Shown here: piece after piece, positions 16,367-24,702 of the stretch
Numbering within the stretch: the first letter of the stretch is position 1
Layout of the letters: the number at the start of each line of letters is the position of its first letter
NCBI GenBank assembly: GCA_021827405.1
Contig: JAKAVY010000020.1
Coordinates: forward strand, 1 to 33,808
Direction: 5' to 3'
Source: Thermoplasmata archaeon
GTDB taxonomy: Archaea; Thermoplasmatota; Thermoplasmata; Lutacidiplasmatales; UBA184
Length of the DNA stretch: 33,808 nt
Notes under the pieces: model-generated
Database searches by the model: none
What the model was told of the DNA's origin: nothing
The model's input: the letters and a program-made list of their open reading frames with translations, nothing else
Made by a program: the position numbers and the translations under genes

Positions 16367-19300
16367 ATGTCTCCCGGGTTGTCGGACCCCGGCGTGCATG
16401 ACCCGGCCTGCCGAGGGCCGCGACGCGCGGTCAGCCGGGACCGCCGGAGAGGGTTCCGACACCGAGGGGTGCTGGGAAGCCTCGGGGTCGCCCTCCTGGT
16501 CCTCCTCATGCCTGCCGGCAGCGTTCACTTTCCCCCGGCGGCCCCTTCGATGGGGGGCGCCTCGTCCCCTCCCCCCCCGGGCCCCTCGGGCGGGACGCTG
16601 GCGGAGCTCCCCACCCCGGCCTCTTCCCCGGGCGTTGCCGGGAGCGCGTCCCCCCTGCCTCCGTCCCTCGCCGAACGACCCGATCCCGCCGCCTACGACC
16701 CCAATGCCTCGATCTCCGTCACCTTGGTCCTCGCCGGCCACGGGAACCTTTCCGCCCTGGCCGGTACGCTGGGAGACCCGGCCTCCCCCACCTACCGAAA
16801 CTTTCTCACCCCCTCGACCGTGGGCCAGGCCTTTGGCCTCCCCGCCCCGGCCCGGGCCGAACTCGAGCGCTACTTTTCCTCCTTCGGGCTCTCCGTCCTC
16901 CCCGATACGGCGGGGCTCATCCTCACGCTCCAGGGCACCGGGACCCGGATCGCCGAGGCGTTCCATACTCGCCTCGGCGCGTTCTTGATCACCTCCCTTA
17001 CCGTCCCCCCCGCCTTCGCCCCCCGCGTGGTGGAGGTGGCCCTCTCCCCGCCCCGCCTTCCCTCTGCGCTGCGGGCGGACCTCGTGGGGGTGCTGGGGCT
17101 GGATGGGGAGCTGGGGAACCAGGCGTACCCGGACCTCCTGAGGCATCCGGGTCTTTCCCCCGCCCCCGCGGTCCCCCCGACTCTCGCCGCGCGTCCGGGC
17201 TCGTCCACCCTGTCGCTTGCCCAGGCGCTCAACGAGTCCGGCGGGAACTTCACGTGGTTCGACGCGAGCGGCACCTCCGTCTGCGCGGACTACGGCATCT
17301 GCGGGTACCAGCAGATGCTCTACCCGGCGTCCATGCCCACGCTCCTGGGGGCCCGGGCCCTCTGGGCCGGGAACGGCACGGTGGGCCGTCTCCCCGACGA
17401 GGGCCAGGGGATCACCGCGGCCGTGATCGAGGTGGGATGCGCTCCCCTCTCGGACCTCACCGGCTTCTCCCAGCAGGTCTTCGGGAACCCTTCGCAGGTC
17501 CCGGACCGGGTCACCCAGATCGGGGTGGGGATCTCCGACCCGACCAGCTGCCTCAATGACGGCTACTCCGTCGGATGGACGGCGGAGACGGACCTCGACG
17601 TGGAGTACCTGGCGGCCATGGCCCCCCGCCTCCACATTGATGTGCTGGCGGTCCCCAGCGCCCAGTTCTCCGCCTTTGACAGCGCCTACGCGTTCCTGGG
17701 GGATCACCTGGTCTCCCCCACATGCACGGTCCCGGGCACCGACCTGGTCCTCAACGCCTCGCCCGCCATGTGTGGGGTGACGTTGGACAGCAACTCCTAC
17801 GGGAGCTCGGAGGAGTCCGTGACCTACGCCGGCGCGCCCATGTACCTGACCGCGGAGGACCAGTTGCTGAGCTATCTCAACGTGCTGGGGGTGACGAACG
17901 TCTTTGCCTCGGGTGACGCGGGGACCCAGGAGACCGCGTCCTCGGCGGGAGTGCCCGCGGTCTCCCCCGGCTCCACCTCGGTGGGAGGAGGGCAGCTCAC
18001 CGCTGCCGGTCCCGGCGGGAGCGCCTTCCCGAGCACGGGGATCAGCACCACCTTGCTCACCCCCTCCCTCCCCCCTCTGACCCTGACGGTGGCCCGGGCG
18101 GAGGCGGTGGCGGGGTTCACCTACTGGAGCGCGGGCGAGCCCGGGACCATCCCCGGTGCGGAGGGAGGCGGGTTCGGTAGCTCCCTCTCCGAGCCCCAAC
18201 CTTGGTGGCAGAACGGCCTCGACACGTACAGCACGGGGACCGCGCTCGACCCGGTGGTGAGCGGCTCCGCCGGGTTCAACATGACCCTCTACGAAGGGGG
18301 GGAGTGGTACCCGTTCTACGGCGGCACCTCCTTCGCCGCTCCCGCGTTCACCGGCTCCCTGGCTTTGCTGGCCGAGCAGGTGCAGTCCCGCTCTGGCGCC
18401 GGCGGGCTCGGGAACGCGAACCCGCTGCTCTTTGACGTCCACAATGCGTTAGAGGCGCTCCGCGCGGCCCCCTCGACCCCCTTTGTCCCCATGCTGCCCC
18501 GGGGCTCCGGCCCGGATTGGGGTCCGGGGAACCTCCTGGCCGGCTACCTAAGGAACATGAGCGTGAACGTTCCCCCCAGCCCGGTCCTTCCCTCCTGGTA
18601 CAACCTCCTGGGGAACCCGGCCGGGAACGGCTGGACCTTCCTGGGAGGTTTGGGTCTACCGAATGCCTCATCGCTGCTCCGGGGGCTCTTCGGCCCTTCC
18701 TTCGGAGAGGCCTCGGGGCTGCTGGACGCGGGACTGACGGTGGCCGTGCGCACGGGGATTGGCTGGGGCCCCCTCACCACCCTTCCCGGGAACCTCTCCA
18801 GCGAGCTCCGGGTGACCGATGGCCTGGGGGACCCGGTGAGCTTCACCGGCACGCTGGAGGCGTACTCTGGGGGCTCGGGCCAGGGGGTCTACGGCGGGGG
18901 GACGCGGGTGCCGGTCCCGGTGGGCTCGTCCGGGATCTTCAACTACACGCCACTCTATGCCGGAGGCCCCCAGGGCGCCAACGACTCCGAGTACGGCTAC
19001 TTTGCGATGAACGGGTCGGCCGGGGCCTGGGGTTTCGTCCCCTTCGCCGTCCAAAGGCCGGAGGTCGGGACGGGGATTCTCAAGCTCTGCATCTTCGACG
19101 CGCTGGGGTTATGCGATCCCCAGAGCGCTCAGGTGACCATGGTCGACCCGGAGGTACCCGGCCTCCTCTCCCCCGGGGCGATCGGGCTGGTCACCCTGGA
19201 CGGGCAGCCTGCGGTGGGGGCCACGGTGGTGGAGACATCGGTGAACGTCTCAGCCTTCGCCGGGCTCGATCCCACCCTCTCGTCGGGCACCTACGCCCCC

Positions 19301-20287
19301 GGGGTCGTGCTCGGTCGTTTCCTCTCCGACGCCGGGGGTCTCGCGGCGGCCTGGACCGACGGCTACGCGACGACCCTCGCCGGCGTGGTCCCCGCCCAGG
19401 TGGTCCGGCTCCAGGCCTTTGACCTCGGGCTCGCGTCCCCCCCCATGCTGCTCTTCGCGGAACCCTGGGGGGGGTCCTTCCTGCCCGACCTGGGAGAGAA
19501 CGCGGCCGGGACCCGTCTGGTGGGGAACGTCTCCTTTGCTTCCATGCACACGCTGGACTACCTGAACATCAGCCTGGGAGCCTCCCCCGGAGAGTACGAC
19601 AACGTCACCTTCGCGTCCCCTTGCGGGAGCCCCGGTTGTTTCCCCCGCGGGAACGTCTCCTCCGGTAGCGTCGGGGTGGACCTGGCCCTTCCCGGGGGTC
19701 TTGGCACCGAGGTGAACGTGAGCCTCCTCGCGGTCGGTCAGGACAGCGTGGAGGGAACCGTCGTCACCTCTTCCGGGATCCTCGAGACCGTGTCGAACCA
19801 GACCCCCATCCTCTGGGCCTACCGGTTCACCCTCCTCCCGTCCGCCGCCCCGCTCTCGGTGGCGGTGACGGCCACCCCCGTCTCTGGGACCGCCCCCCTT
19901 GGGGTGGGGTTCAACGCCACGGTCACCGGGGGCAGCGGCACGCGAGCCTACCTCTGGTCCTTCGGAGATGGGAACACGAGCACCCTCGCGGCCCCCTCCC
20001 ACCAGTTCGAGCGTCCCGGGACCTACCGGGTGTCCCTCTCGGTGGAGGATGCCCCAGGGGACCGGGTGGTCTCCACCCTGACCCTTGAGGTCCTCGCCCC
20101 TCCCGGCCCTCCGCCGCTTATCTCGCCCTCAGCCTGGCTCGTCCTGGGAACGATCGGCGGGGGAGTGGTCGGCCTGCTCGCCGGGACCCTCCTTGGGCGG
20201 AGGCGCCGACCTTCCCCGCGGGAAGCGCTGGCGCCCGCCGTCCTAGGGAGCCCTCCCTCGGCCCGGCCCCCGCCACGAGGTTTATAG
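16367..20287 (+). CDS. Membrane-tethered sedolisin-type (S53) peptidase with PKD domain
   Basis: A 1306-residue exported endopeptidase. Order: basic N-terminus and signal helix (about 35-52), Pro-rich linker, activation prodomain of the pro-kumamolisin type (about 110-240, with PTYRNFLTPSTVGQAFG), and a catalytic domain (about 280-730). The catalytic set is visible: Glu407 and Asp411 in ETDLDVEY with the family's four-residue spacing, oxyanion Asp517 in ASGDAG, and nucleophile Ser655 in YGGTSFAAP. NGWTFLGGLGLPN resembles the conserved C-terminal GLG..N motif of the family. A long Ser/Thr/Gly-rich beta region follows, then a PKD domain (about 1135-1220, YLWSFGDGN) and a C-terminal helix with an Arg-rich tail (about 1235-1265), anchoring the enzyme outside the cell. 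Sedolisins are typically active at acid pH. It is divergent from Kelch-permease operon 2, suggesting supply of peptides for uptake. Confidence 0.9.
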   Translation: MSPGLSDPGVHDPACRGPRRAVSRDRRRGFRHRGVLGSLGVALLVLLMPAGSVHFPPAAPSMGGASSPPPPGPSGGTLAELPTPASSPGVAGSASPLPPSLAERPDPAAYDPNASISVTLVLAGHGNLSALAGTLGDPASPTYRNFLTPSTVGQAFGLPAPARAELERYFSSFGLSVLPDTAGLILTLQGTGTRIAEAFHTRLGAFLITSLTVPPAFAPRVVEVALSPPRLPSALRADLVGVLGLDGELGNQAYPDLLRHPGLSPAPAVPPTLAARPGSSTLSLAQALNESGGNFTWFDASGTSVCADYGICGYQQMLYPASMPTLLGARALWAGNGTVGRLPDEGQGITAAVIEVGCAPLSDLTGFSQQVFGNPSQVPDRVTQIGVGISDPTSCLNDGYSVGWTAETDLDVEYLAAMAPRLHIDVLAVPSAQFSAFDSAYAFLGDHLVSPTCTVPGTDLVLNASPAMCGVTLDSNSYGSSEESVTYAGAPMYLTAEDQLLSYLNVLGVTNVFASGDAGTQETASSAGVPAVSPGSTSVGGGQLTAAGPGGSAFPSTGISTTLLTPSLPPLTLTVARAEAVAGFTYWSAGEPGTIPGAEGGGFGSSLSEPQPWWQNGLDTYSTGTALDPVVSGSAGFNMTLYEGGEWYPFYGGTSFAAPAFTGSLALLAEQVQSRSGAGGLGNANPLLFDVHNALEALRAAPSTPFVPMLPRGSGPDWGPGNLLAGYLRNMSVNVPPSPVLPSWYNLLGNPAGNGWTFLGGLGLPNASSLLRGLFGPSFGEASGLLDAGLTVAVRTGIGWGPLTTLPGNLSSELRVTDGLGDPVSFTGTLEAYSGGSGQGVYGGGTRVPVPVGSSGIFNYTPLYAGGPQGANDSEYGYFAMNGSAGAWGFVPFAVQRPEVGTGILKLCIFDALGLCDPQSAQVTMVDPEVPGLLSPGAIGLVTLDGQPAVGATVVETSVNVSAFAGLDPTLSSGTYAPGVVLGRFLSDAGGLAAAWTDGYATTLAGVVPAQVVRLQAFDLGLASPPMLLFAEPWGGSFLPDLGENAAGTRLVGNVSFASMHTLDYLNISLGASPGEYDNVTFASPCGSPGCFPRGNVSSGSVGVDLALPGGLGTEVNVSLLAVGQDSVEGTVVTSSGILETVSNQTPILWAYRFTLLPSAAPLSVAVTATPVSGTAPLGVGFNATVTGGSGTRAYLWSFGDGNTSTLAAPSHQFERPGTYRVSLSVEDAPGDRVVSTLTLEVLAPPGPPPLISPSAWLVLGTIGGGVVGLLAGTLLGRRRRPSPREALAPAVLGSPPSARPPPRGL
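20279..20287 (+). promoter_or_regulatory. TATA box overlapping the sedolisin stop codon
   Basis: GGTTTATAG contains TTTATA, and its last three bases are the TAG stop of the peptidase gene. It lies about 32 nt upstream of the ATG at 20316, so the downstream surface-protein gene probably has its own promoter with almost no leader. Confidence 0.6.
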
Positions 20288-20315
20288 AGGACGGGAAGGT
20301 AAGTATCCATCCTCC

Positions 20316-23300
20316 ATGGCCCAGCGCTCCTCTGTGGCGGTCCCCTCGGGCCTCCTAGCCCTCCTGGTGGTGGGGGGTCTTCTTGCGGGAGTGGCGCTGC
20401 CGGTGACCGGGCCCGCGGGGGCGACCGCCCCCGCTCCGCTCCCGAAGGTGGTCCCCGCCGGGTCCTCCGGGAACGGGACGATCCAGTGCGACGGGATGTA
20501 CTGGAGCCCGAACGTCACCGCGTGGTACCAGCCGTCGTACTGTTATGGGCACGACGAGCCCACGGTCTCCTACCTCTCCGGCGCTCCGGGCTCGGGACGG
20601 AACGCGAGCTTCCAGATCACCCTGCCCTCGAGCAACGGTATCTACAGTCAGGGCGACTTCTACGCCACCATCTGGTTCGGAGGGACGGTCTACGACCCGT
20701 TAAGCCTGGACCAGCAGGCCTTCCTGGAGTTCCAGTTCTACCCGGCCCCCCCCACGTACACCGGCGCGAACAGCGGGTCCCAAGACTGCCTAGGCAACGG
20801 GGGCTTCAACGAGGCCTGGACCTCCGGTACCAACGACTGGTTCGCTTGCGCCATCGTCTGGGAGGTCTACCAGAGCACGGAGCAGGACGCGGCCAACGCC
20901 GCCCCCTTGGACCTCTATGGCTCCACCGACGCGATCCTGGTCATGCACTCCGGGGACCACCTCTTCGTGAACTACACGGGAGTGGCCCAGACCGAGCCCT
21001 GGCGGTTGAACGTGCTGGACACCACTGCCGGGGAGAACGGGTCCATCGCCCTGGAGAACTCCACACGCCACGAGGGACTGGGGCCTTACTACGCCACTGC
21101 CGGGGTCGGGAACATCCTTCAGTGGGGGGCCAGCGGGCCGGGGGCCATTGCCTTCGCCTACGAGATCGGACATGCGCTCAACCCGGCCATCCCCGAGAAC
21201 AACCCGGACGGAGGTTGTACCCCGGGTGACCTGGTCTGCGACAGCTACTGGCCCGGACGCTGGGGGCAGATGGGGCAGATGGAACTGGGCCTCCCCGTCC
21301 TCGGCTCGGGAGCGAGCGCGGGCTTCCCCCTGAAGATGTACTACAGCTCCTCCCAGGAGGGGGAGGCGGAAGTGAACGCGAGCACGTCCCCCGTGGGGAG
21401 CACCTGTTCGGCCCCCTCCTTCTCCACCAGCGAGAACTGCCTCTACCCCTGGTACCAGTACCGGGCCGGGAACTACTCCTTCACCTTCGGGGCCACCGAC
21501 GTGAGCAACAGCACCTACGACTACGGGAACGAGTACGAGTTCCCCGGGTTTGCCCAGCCGGACGGGACCGCCGTCCCGCACGTGGTCAAGGCCCCGTGGG
21601 CCTGGCTCAACGTGACGGTCGCCCCGGCGGACGCCCAGGTGCAGGTGAACCCCCTCGCAAGCGTGAACCTCCTGCCCTCCTCCTCCACGGGAGTCTACTC
21701 CGGGCAATACCTGGAAGGGGATTACTGGCTCAACGCCAGCGCGCCGGGTTGCCAAAGCCTCTCCCGGGCCGTCTACCTGAAGGCGATGGTGAACCAGACG
21801 GTGGGGTTGGTGCTGACCTGCCCCGGGTCGCCCACCGTCCCCGTGAGCTTCCTGGAGAGCGGGCTCCCCTCCGGGACCTCCTGGCAGGTCACGTTCAACG
21901 GGGTCGTGGGCAGTGCCTCGGGCCGGAACATCACCTTCAACGTCTCCGCGGGGACCTACTCGTACTCCCTGGAGAGCCCGATCCCCGGACCGACCGGCAT
22001 CCAGTTCGTCACCAGCCCCACGTCCGGTACCGTCACGGTGGGGTCCTCGCACCTCTCCGAGCCGGTCCCTTACCAGACCCAGTACCGGCTCCTTACGGCC
22101 GCCTCGCCCTCGGGAGGAGGGACGGTCTCCCCCAGCGGGACCACCTGGGAGACCCCGGGGACCGTGGTCAGCGTCACCGCCACGGCCAACGTCGGTTACG
22201 AGTTCACCGGTTGGAGCTGTACCCCGCAGGCGGACTGCTCCGGTCTCCCCGCGAACCCCGTCACCGTGACCATGAGCGGACCGACTACCGTGCTGGCGGA
22301 GTTCGGTGCTTTGGTGCCGGTGACCTTCCTGGAGAGCGGGCTCCCCTCCGGGACCTCCTGGCAGGTCACGTTCAACGGGGTGGTGGGCAGCGCCTCGGGT
22401 TCGAACATCACCTTCAACGTCACTGCGGGGAGTTACTCCTACTTGGTGCCGGGGCCGCTCTCCGGGGGCCCGGGGGTCCGCTACGAACCGTCCGGGGCCT
22501 CCGGTACCGTCCCGGTGGGCTCCCACCCTGTCCTGGTCCCGGTCCCCTTCGTGACGGAGTACCAGCTGCTGGTCAGCGGTGTCCCGGCATCGGACGGACG
22601 GGCCACCCCCTCGAGCGGGTGGTACGCCTCCGGGACCTCCGTCACCCTCCAGGCCTTCCCGGCCGGGGGGTACCGGTTCACCGGTTGGGCGAGCCCCAAC
22701 GCCACCGGCTACCGTGGCCTGAACAACCCGGAGACCCTCGTCCTCGGCGCCCCCCTCGAGGAGCAGGCACGCTTCGCTCCCAACCTCACCTACTCGATCA
22801 CCTTCGGGGAGACCGGCATCCCCGCGGGCACCTCCTGGTCCGTGACCCTCTCCGGCAACACCCTGAGCTCCAGCACCTACACGCTGACCTTCATCGTGGC
22901 GAACGGGTCCTTCTCCTACTTCCTAGAGCCGGAGGTCCATCCGACCGCTCCGGGAGAGCGTTACCAGGCCGAGAGCCCCGCCGGCAACGTCACGGTGAGC
23001 GGCCAGAACGTCACCCTCCCCGCCCCCTACGAGGCCGAGGTGTACCTCACCCTGACCACGACGGGCCCCGGGACTGGGACCGTGAGCCCGGGGAGCGGCT
23101 GGTATGGGGCCGACACCTCCCTGGAGCTCCGGGCCAACCCGGCGAACGGGTCCGTGTTCGACGGTTGGTCGGGGACGGGGGCCGCCTCGTACTCGGGGCC
23201 CGCGAACCCCGAGAACCTCACCCTCACCCAGCCGGTGAACGAGACGGCCACGTTCGCCCCGGCCCCACCCCTGGTGGGGTACGTCACCGGCACGGTGAGC

Positions 23301-23654
23301 CCCCCGAACGCCCAGGTCACCCTCGGGGGCCAACCGGTGACGGTGCTGCCCAACGGGACGTTCCGGGTCTCCCTCCGGCCCGGACAGTACTTCTTGAACG
23401 CCACCCTGGCCGGCTACGCACCCTACCAGACCGAGGTCTCGGTCCTGGCTGGCAAGAGCGTGGCGGTCTCCATCTCCCTGACCCCCTCCCCGAGCCCGCC
23501 CTCCCCGTCCATCTCCGGGCCCCCCGGGCTGGAAGCGGCCTACCTGGTCCTCCCTCCCCTGGTGATCGTCGCCTTGGTCGTGGTCCTCTGGCAACGCCGC
23601 CGGAAGAAGACCCCGACCGGACCCGCGGAGCCGGACGGGGGAACCTCCCGTTGA
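20316..23654 (+). CDS. Large surface protein with duplicated beta repeats and InlB-like repeats
   Basis: A 1112-residue exported protein. The signal peptide is at 1-40 (VPSGLLALLVVGGLLAGVAL, ending near ATA). Residues about 45-420 are an ectodomain I do not recognise, with several Cys and many sequons. Then come three copies of a beta module opening with VSFLESGLPSGTSWQVTFNG, VTFLESGLPSGTSWQVTFNG or SITFGETGIPAGTSWSVTLS (about 508, 667 and 825). Each is followed by an InlB-like repeat with a Gly-x-x-Phe-x-Gly-Trp-type core (YEFTGWS, YRFTGWA, SVFDGWS). A carboxypeptidase-regulatory or PEGA-like module (about 985-1062) and a C-terminal helix with RRRKK (about 1068-1094) anchor it. I associate the ESGLPSGTSW module with Thermoplasmata surface proteins, including some thermopsins, but no thermopsin catalytic domain is visible. 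It may act as adhesin or S-layer-associated protein, and may be co-expressed with the upstream peptidase. Confidence 0.85.
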   Translation: MAQRSSVAVPSGLLALLVVGGLLAGVALPVTGPAGATAPAPLPKVVPAGSSGNGTIQCDGMYWSPNVTAWYQPSYCYGHDEPTVSYLSGAPGSGRNASFQITLPSSNGIYSQGDFYATIWFGGTVYDPLSLDQQAFLEFQFYPAPPTYTGANSGSQDCLGNGGFNEAWTSGTNDWFACAIVWEVYQSTEQDAANAAPLDLYGSTDAILVMHSGDHLFVNYTGVAQTEPWRLNVLDTTAGENGSIALENSTRHEGLGPYYATAGVGNILQWGASGPGAIAFAYEIGHALNPAIPENNPDGGCTPGDLVCDSYWPGRWGQMGQMELGLPVLGSGASAGFPLKMYYSSSQEGEAEVNASTSPVGSTCSAPSFSTSENCLYPWYQYRAGNYSFTFGATDVSNSTYDYGNEYEFPGFAQPDGTAVPHVVKAPWAWLNVTVAPADAQVQVNPLASVNLLPSSSTGVYSGQYLEGDYWLNASAPGCQSLSRAVYLKAMVNQTVGLVLTCPGSPTVPVSFLESGLPSGTSWQVTFNGVVGSASGRNITFNVSAGTYSYSLESPIPGPTGIQFVTSPTSGTVTVGSSHLSEPVPYQTQYRLLTAASPSGGGTVSPSGTTWETPGTVVSVTATANVGYEFTGWSCTPQADCSGLPANPVTVTMSGPTTVLAEFGALVPVTFLESGLPSGTSWQVTFNGVVGSASGSNITFNVTAGSYSYLVPGPLSGGPGVRYEPSGASGTVPVGSHPVLVPVPFVTEYQLLVSGVPASDGRATPSSGWYASGTSVTLQAFPAGGYRFTGWASPNATGYRGLNNPETLVLGAPLEEQARFAPNLTYSITFGETGIPAGTSWSVTLSGNTLSSSTYTLTFIVANGSFSYFLEPEVHPTAPGERYQAESPAGNVTVSGQNVTLPAPYEAEVYLTLTTTGPGTGTVSPGSGWYGADTSLELRANPANGSVFDGWSGTGAASYSGPANPENLTLTQPVNETATFAPAPPLVGYVTGTVSPPNAQVTLGGQPVTVLPNGTFRVSLRPGQYFLNATLAGYAPYQTEVSVLAGKSVAVSISLTPSPSPPSPSISGPPGLEAAYLVLPPLVIVALVVVLWQRRRKKTPTGPAEPDGGTSR
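21848..21904 (+). repeat. Direct repeat, copy A, within the surface-protein gene
   Basis: These 57 bases are identical to 22325-22381, 477 bp downstream (159 codons, in frame). High similarity continues for about 50 bp more with scattered differences. They encode the ESGLPSGTSW module. Confidence 0.9.
22325..22381 (+). repeat. Direct repeat, copy B, within the surface-protein gene
   Basis: Identical over 57 bases to 21848-21904. Identity at synonymous sites points to recent duplication or gene conversion between modules; the third module near 22790 has diverged much further. Confidence 0.9.
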
Positions 23655-23803
23655 GGTAGCCCTTCCCTCCCGGGTCGTGGTCCCCCGGTGAGGTCTGGGC
23701 CTCGTTCCCTCCGTTCCGTGTCTCGTCGGGAGCGGAACCTACCCGTGCCGCTGGACCGCAGACGTCTCGCGAGGAAGAGCGGTTCCCATACGCGAAAGGA
23801 AGG
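23655..23803 (+). other. Intergenic stretch without a recognised feature
   Basis: It follows the surface-protein stop. The frames here are Arg-rich and not protein-like. I see no T-rich terminator or strong TATA box; a CATAC near 23787-23791 is the nearest candidate promoter element for the next frame. Confidence 0.4.
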
Positions 23804-24094
23804 GTCAGCCTGGACCTGGGTCTCCTGGCGGCGGCCGCCTGGGTCCTCTACGGGCTCCAGGAAAGGATAGGCGGCTTCGCGGGCCCAGGAGCGGTCCAGG
23901 CCGTGCGGGACACCCCCTGGGGCCCGGGCGCCCTGGCGGCCCGTCCGGGGGTCCTTCTCCCCAGGGTACGCTTTCGGAGGCAGCTCTCCACCCTCCGGGG
24001 ATGGGCCGATGAGACGGGCGGACTTTTCGACGGGCCCGGCGAGACCCCTCCCTGGGTGCCCCGCCCCTTGGGACGGCCCATGGCAACCCCCTAA
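23804..24094 (+). CDS. Protein-like frame without a canonical start codon
   Basis: The frame from GTC at 23804 to the TAA at 24092-24094 encodes about 96 residues of protein-like sequence: an apolar N-terminus (SLDLGLLAAAAWVLYGLQE), then RIGGFAGPGAVQAV and RFRRQLSTLRGWADETGG. AAAGGAAGG lies immediately upstream of the GTC like a ribosome binding site, yet no ATG, GTG or TTG is present there; the first canonical start in frame is GTG at 23903, which would drop the hydrophobic N-terminus. The stop lies inside a TATA-like CCTAAAGG upstream of the next gene, the same layout as neighbouring genuine gene ends. The product is unrecognised. A point change in the start codon, a sequencing error or a non-standard start are all possible. 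Confidence 0.4.
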   Translation, partial: VSLDLGLLAAAAWVLYGLQERIGGFAGPGAVQAVRDTPWGPGALAARPGVLLPRVRFRRQLSTLRGWADETGGLFDGPGETPPWVPRPLGRPMATP

Positions 24095-24098
24095 AGGC
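24089..24098 (+). promoter_or_regulatory. Weak TATA-like element before the DoxX-like gene
   Basis: CCCTAAAGG is centred about 27 nt upstream of the ATG at 24121 and contains the TAA stop of the preceding frame. Weak sequence match, good spacing. Confidence 0.4.
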
Positions 24099-24120
24099 CG
24101 GAGCGTTTCCGCCCGAGCGG

Positions 24121-24702
24121 ATGACCGTCTTCCGGGCGCAGGAGCATTTGGACCATTGGCTCGTGCGTAACGCGCAGGTCCTCAAGCGCGCCCTGGCCAT
24201 CGTCTTCGGCATCTTCTGGGGGATCGACGGGGCGCTCAAGTTCCAACCGGGGCTGGTCGCCCTCTTTCCCGGCATGGTGACCGACGCCGGCCAGGGGCAG
24301 CCGGCCTGGCTCGCCCCCTGGTTCTCCTTCTGGGCCGGGCAGGCGCAGAGCCATGCCGCCCTCCTCGTCTATCTGACCGGCGCCCTGGAGCTCGCGCTCG
24401 CCTTCGCGCTCATCGCCGGGTTCCTGCGGAAGGTGGCGTACGGCTGCGGCTTCGTCCTGAGCCTCTTCATCTGGGCCGTGCCGGAAGGGTTCGGGGGCCC
24501 CTACGGCCCCGGGGCCACGGACATCGGGACCGGCATCGTCTATGCCATCTTCTTCCTGGCCCTCATGCTGATCAATGCCACCTACGGACCGAGCCGCTAT
24601 ACGCTGGACCACCTCCTGGAGGACCGCTGGCCGGCGTGGGCAAGGCTGGCGGAGATCCGCCCCCGGGGCGTCCGCCCCCCGGAGGACCCCAACGTCCGCT
24701 AG
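24121..24702 (+). CDS. DoxX/DoxD-like membrane protein
   Basis: A 193-residue integral membrane protein. After an amphipathic N-terminus there are four predicted helices: LAIVFGIFWGIDGALKF, the HAALLVYLTGALELALAFAL region, VAYGCGFVLSLFIWAV, and TGIVYAIFFLALMLI. The pattern of four helices, a first helix ending in GxxKF and a conserved Gly-Pro-Tyr-Gly loop before the last helix (GGPYGPGATDIGTG) fits the DoxX superfamily, close to DoxD, the small subunit of thiosulfate:quinone oxidoreductase. No DoxA partner is present in the window, so a quinone-linked redox function is only a possibility. Its 3' end overlaps the frame of the following uracil-DNA glycosylase if that gene uses its only canonical start. 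Confidence 0.75.
   Translation: MTVFRAQEHLDHWLVRNAQVLKRALAIVFGIFWGIDGALKFQPGLVALFPGMVTDAGQGQPAWLAPWFSFWAGQAQSHAALLVYLTGALELALAFALIAGFLRKVAYGCGFVLSLFIWAVPEGFGGPYGPGATDIGTGIVYAIFFLALMLINATYGPSRYTLDHLLEDRWPAWARLAEIRPRGVRPPEDPNVR

Noticed and set aside
16130-18442. 770-codon minus-strand frame opposite the sedolisin gene
   Set aside because: Gly/Arg-rich low-complexity shadow; the plus-strand frame carries the peptidase motifs.
21150-21180. YEIGHALNP in the large surface protein as a metalloprotease motif
   Set aside because: It lacks the first His of HExxH, and no third ligand is evident.
21848-22381. The 57-bp direct repeat as a mobile-element or attachment-site footprint
   Set aside because: It is in frame, spaced by a whole number of codons and encodes a repeated protein module, so a domain duplication explains it.
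20316-23654. Thermopsin-type acid protease
   Set aside because: The repeat modules resemble those attached to some thermopsins, but I see no thermopsin catalytic domain.
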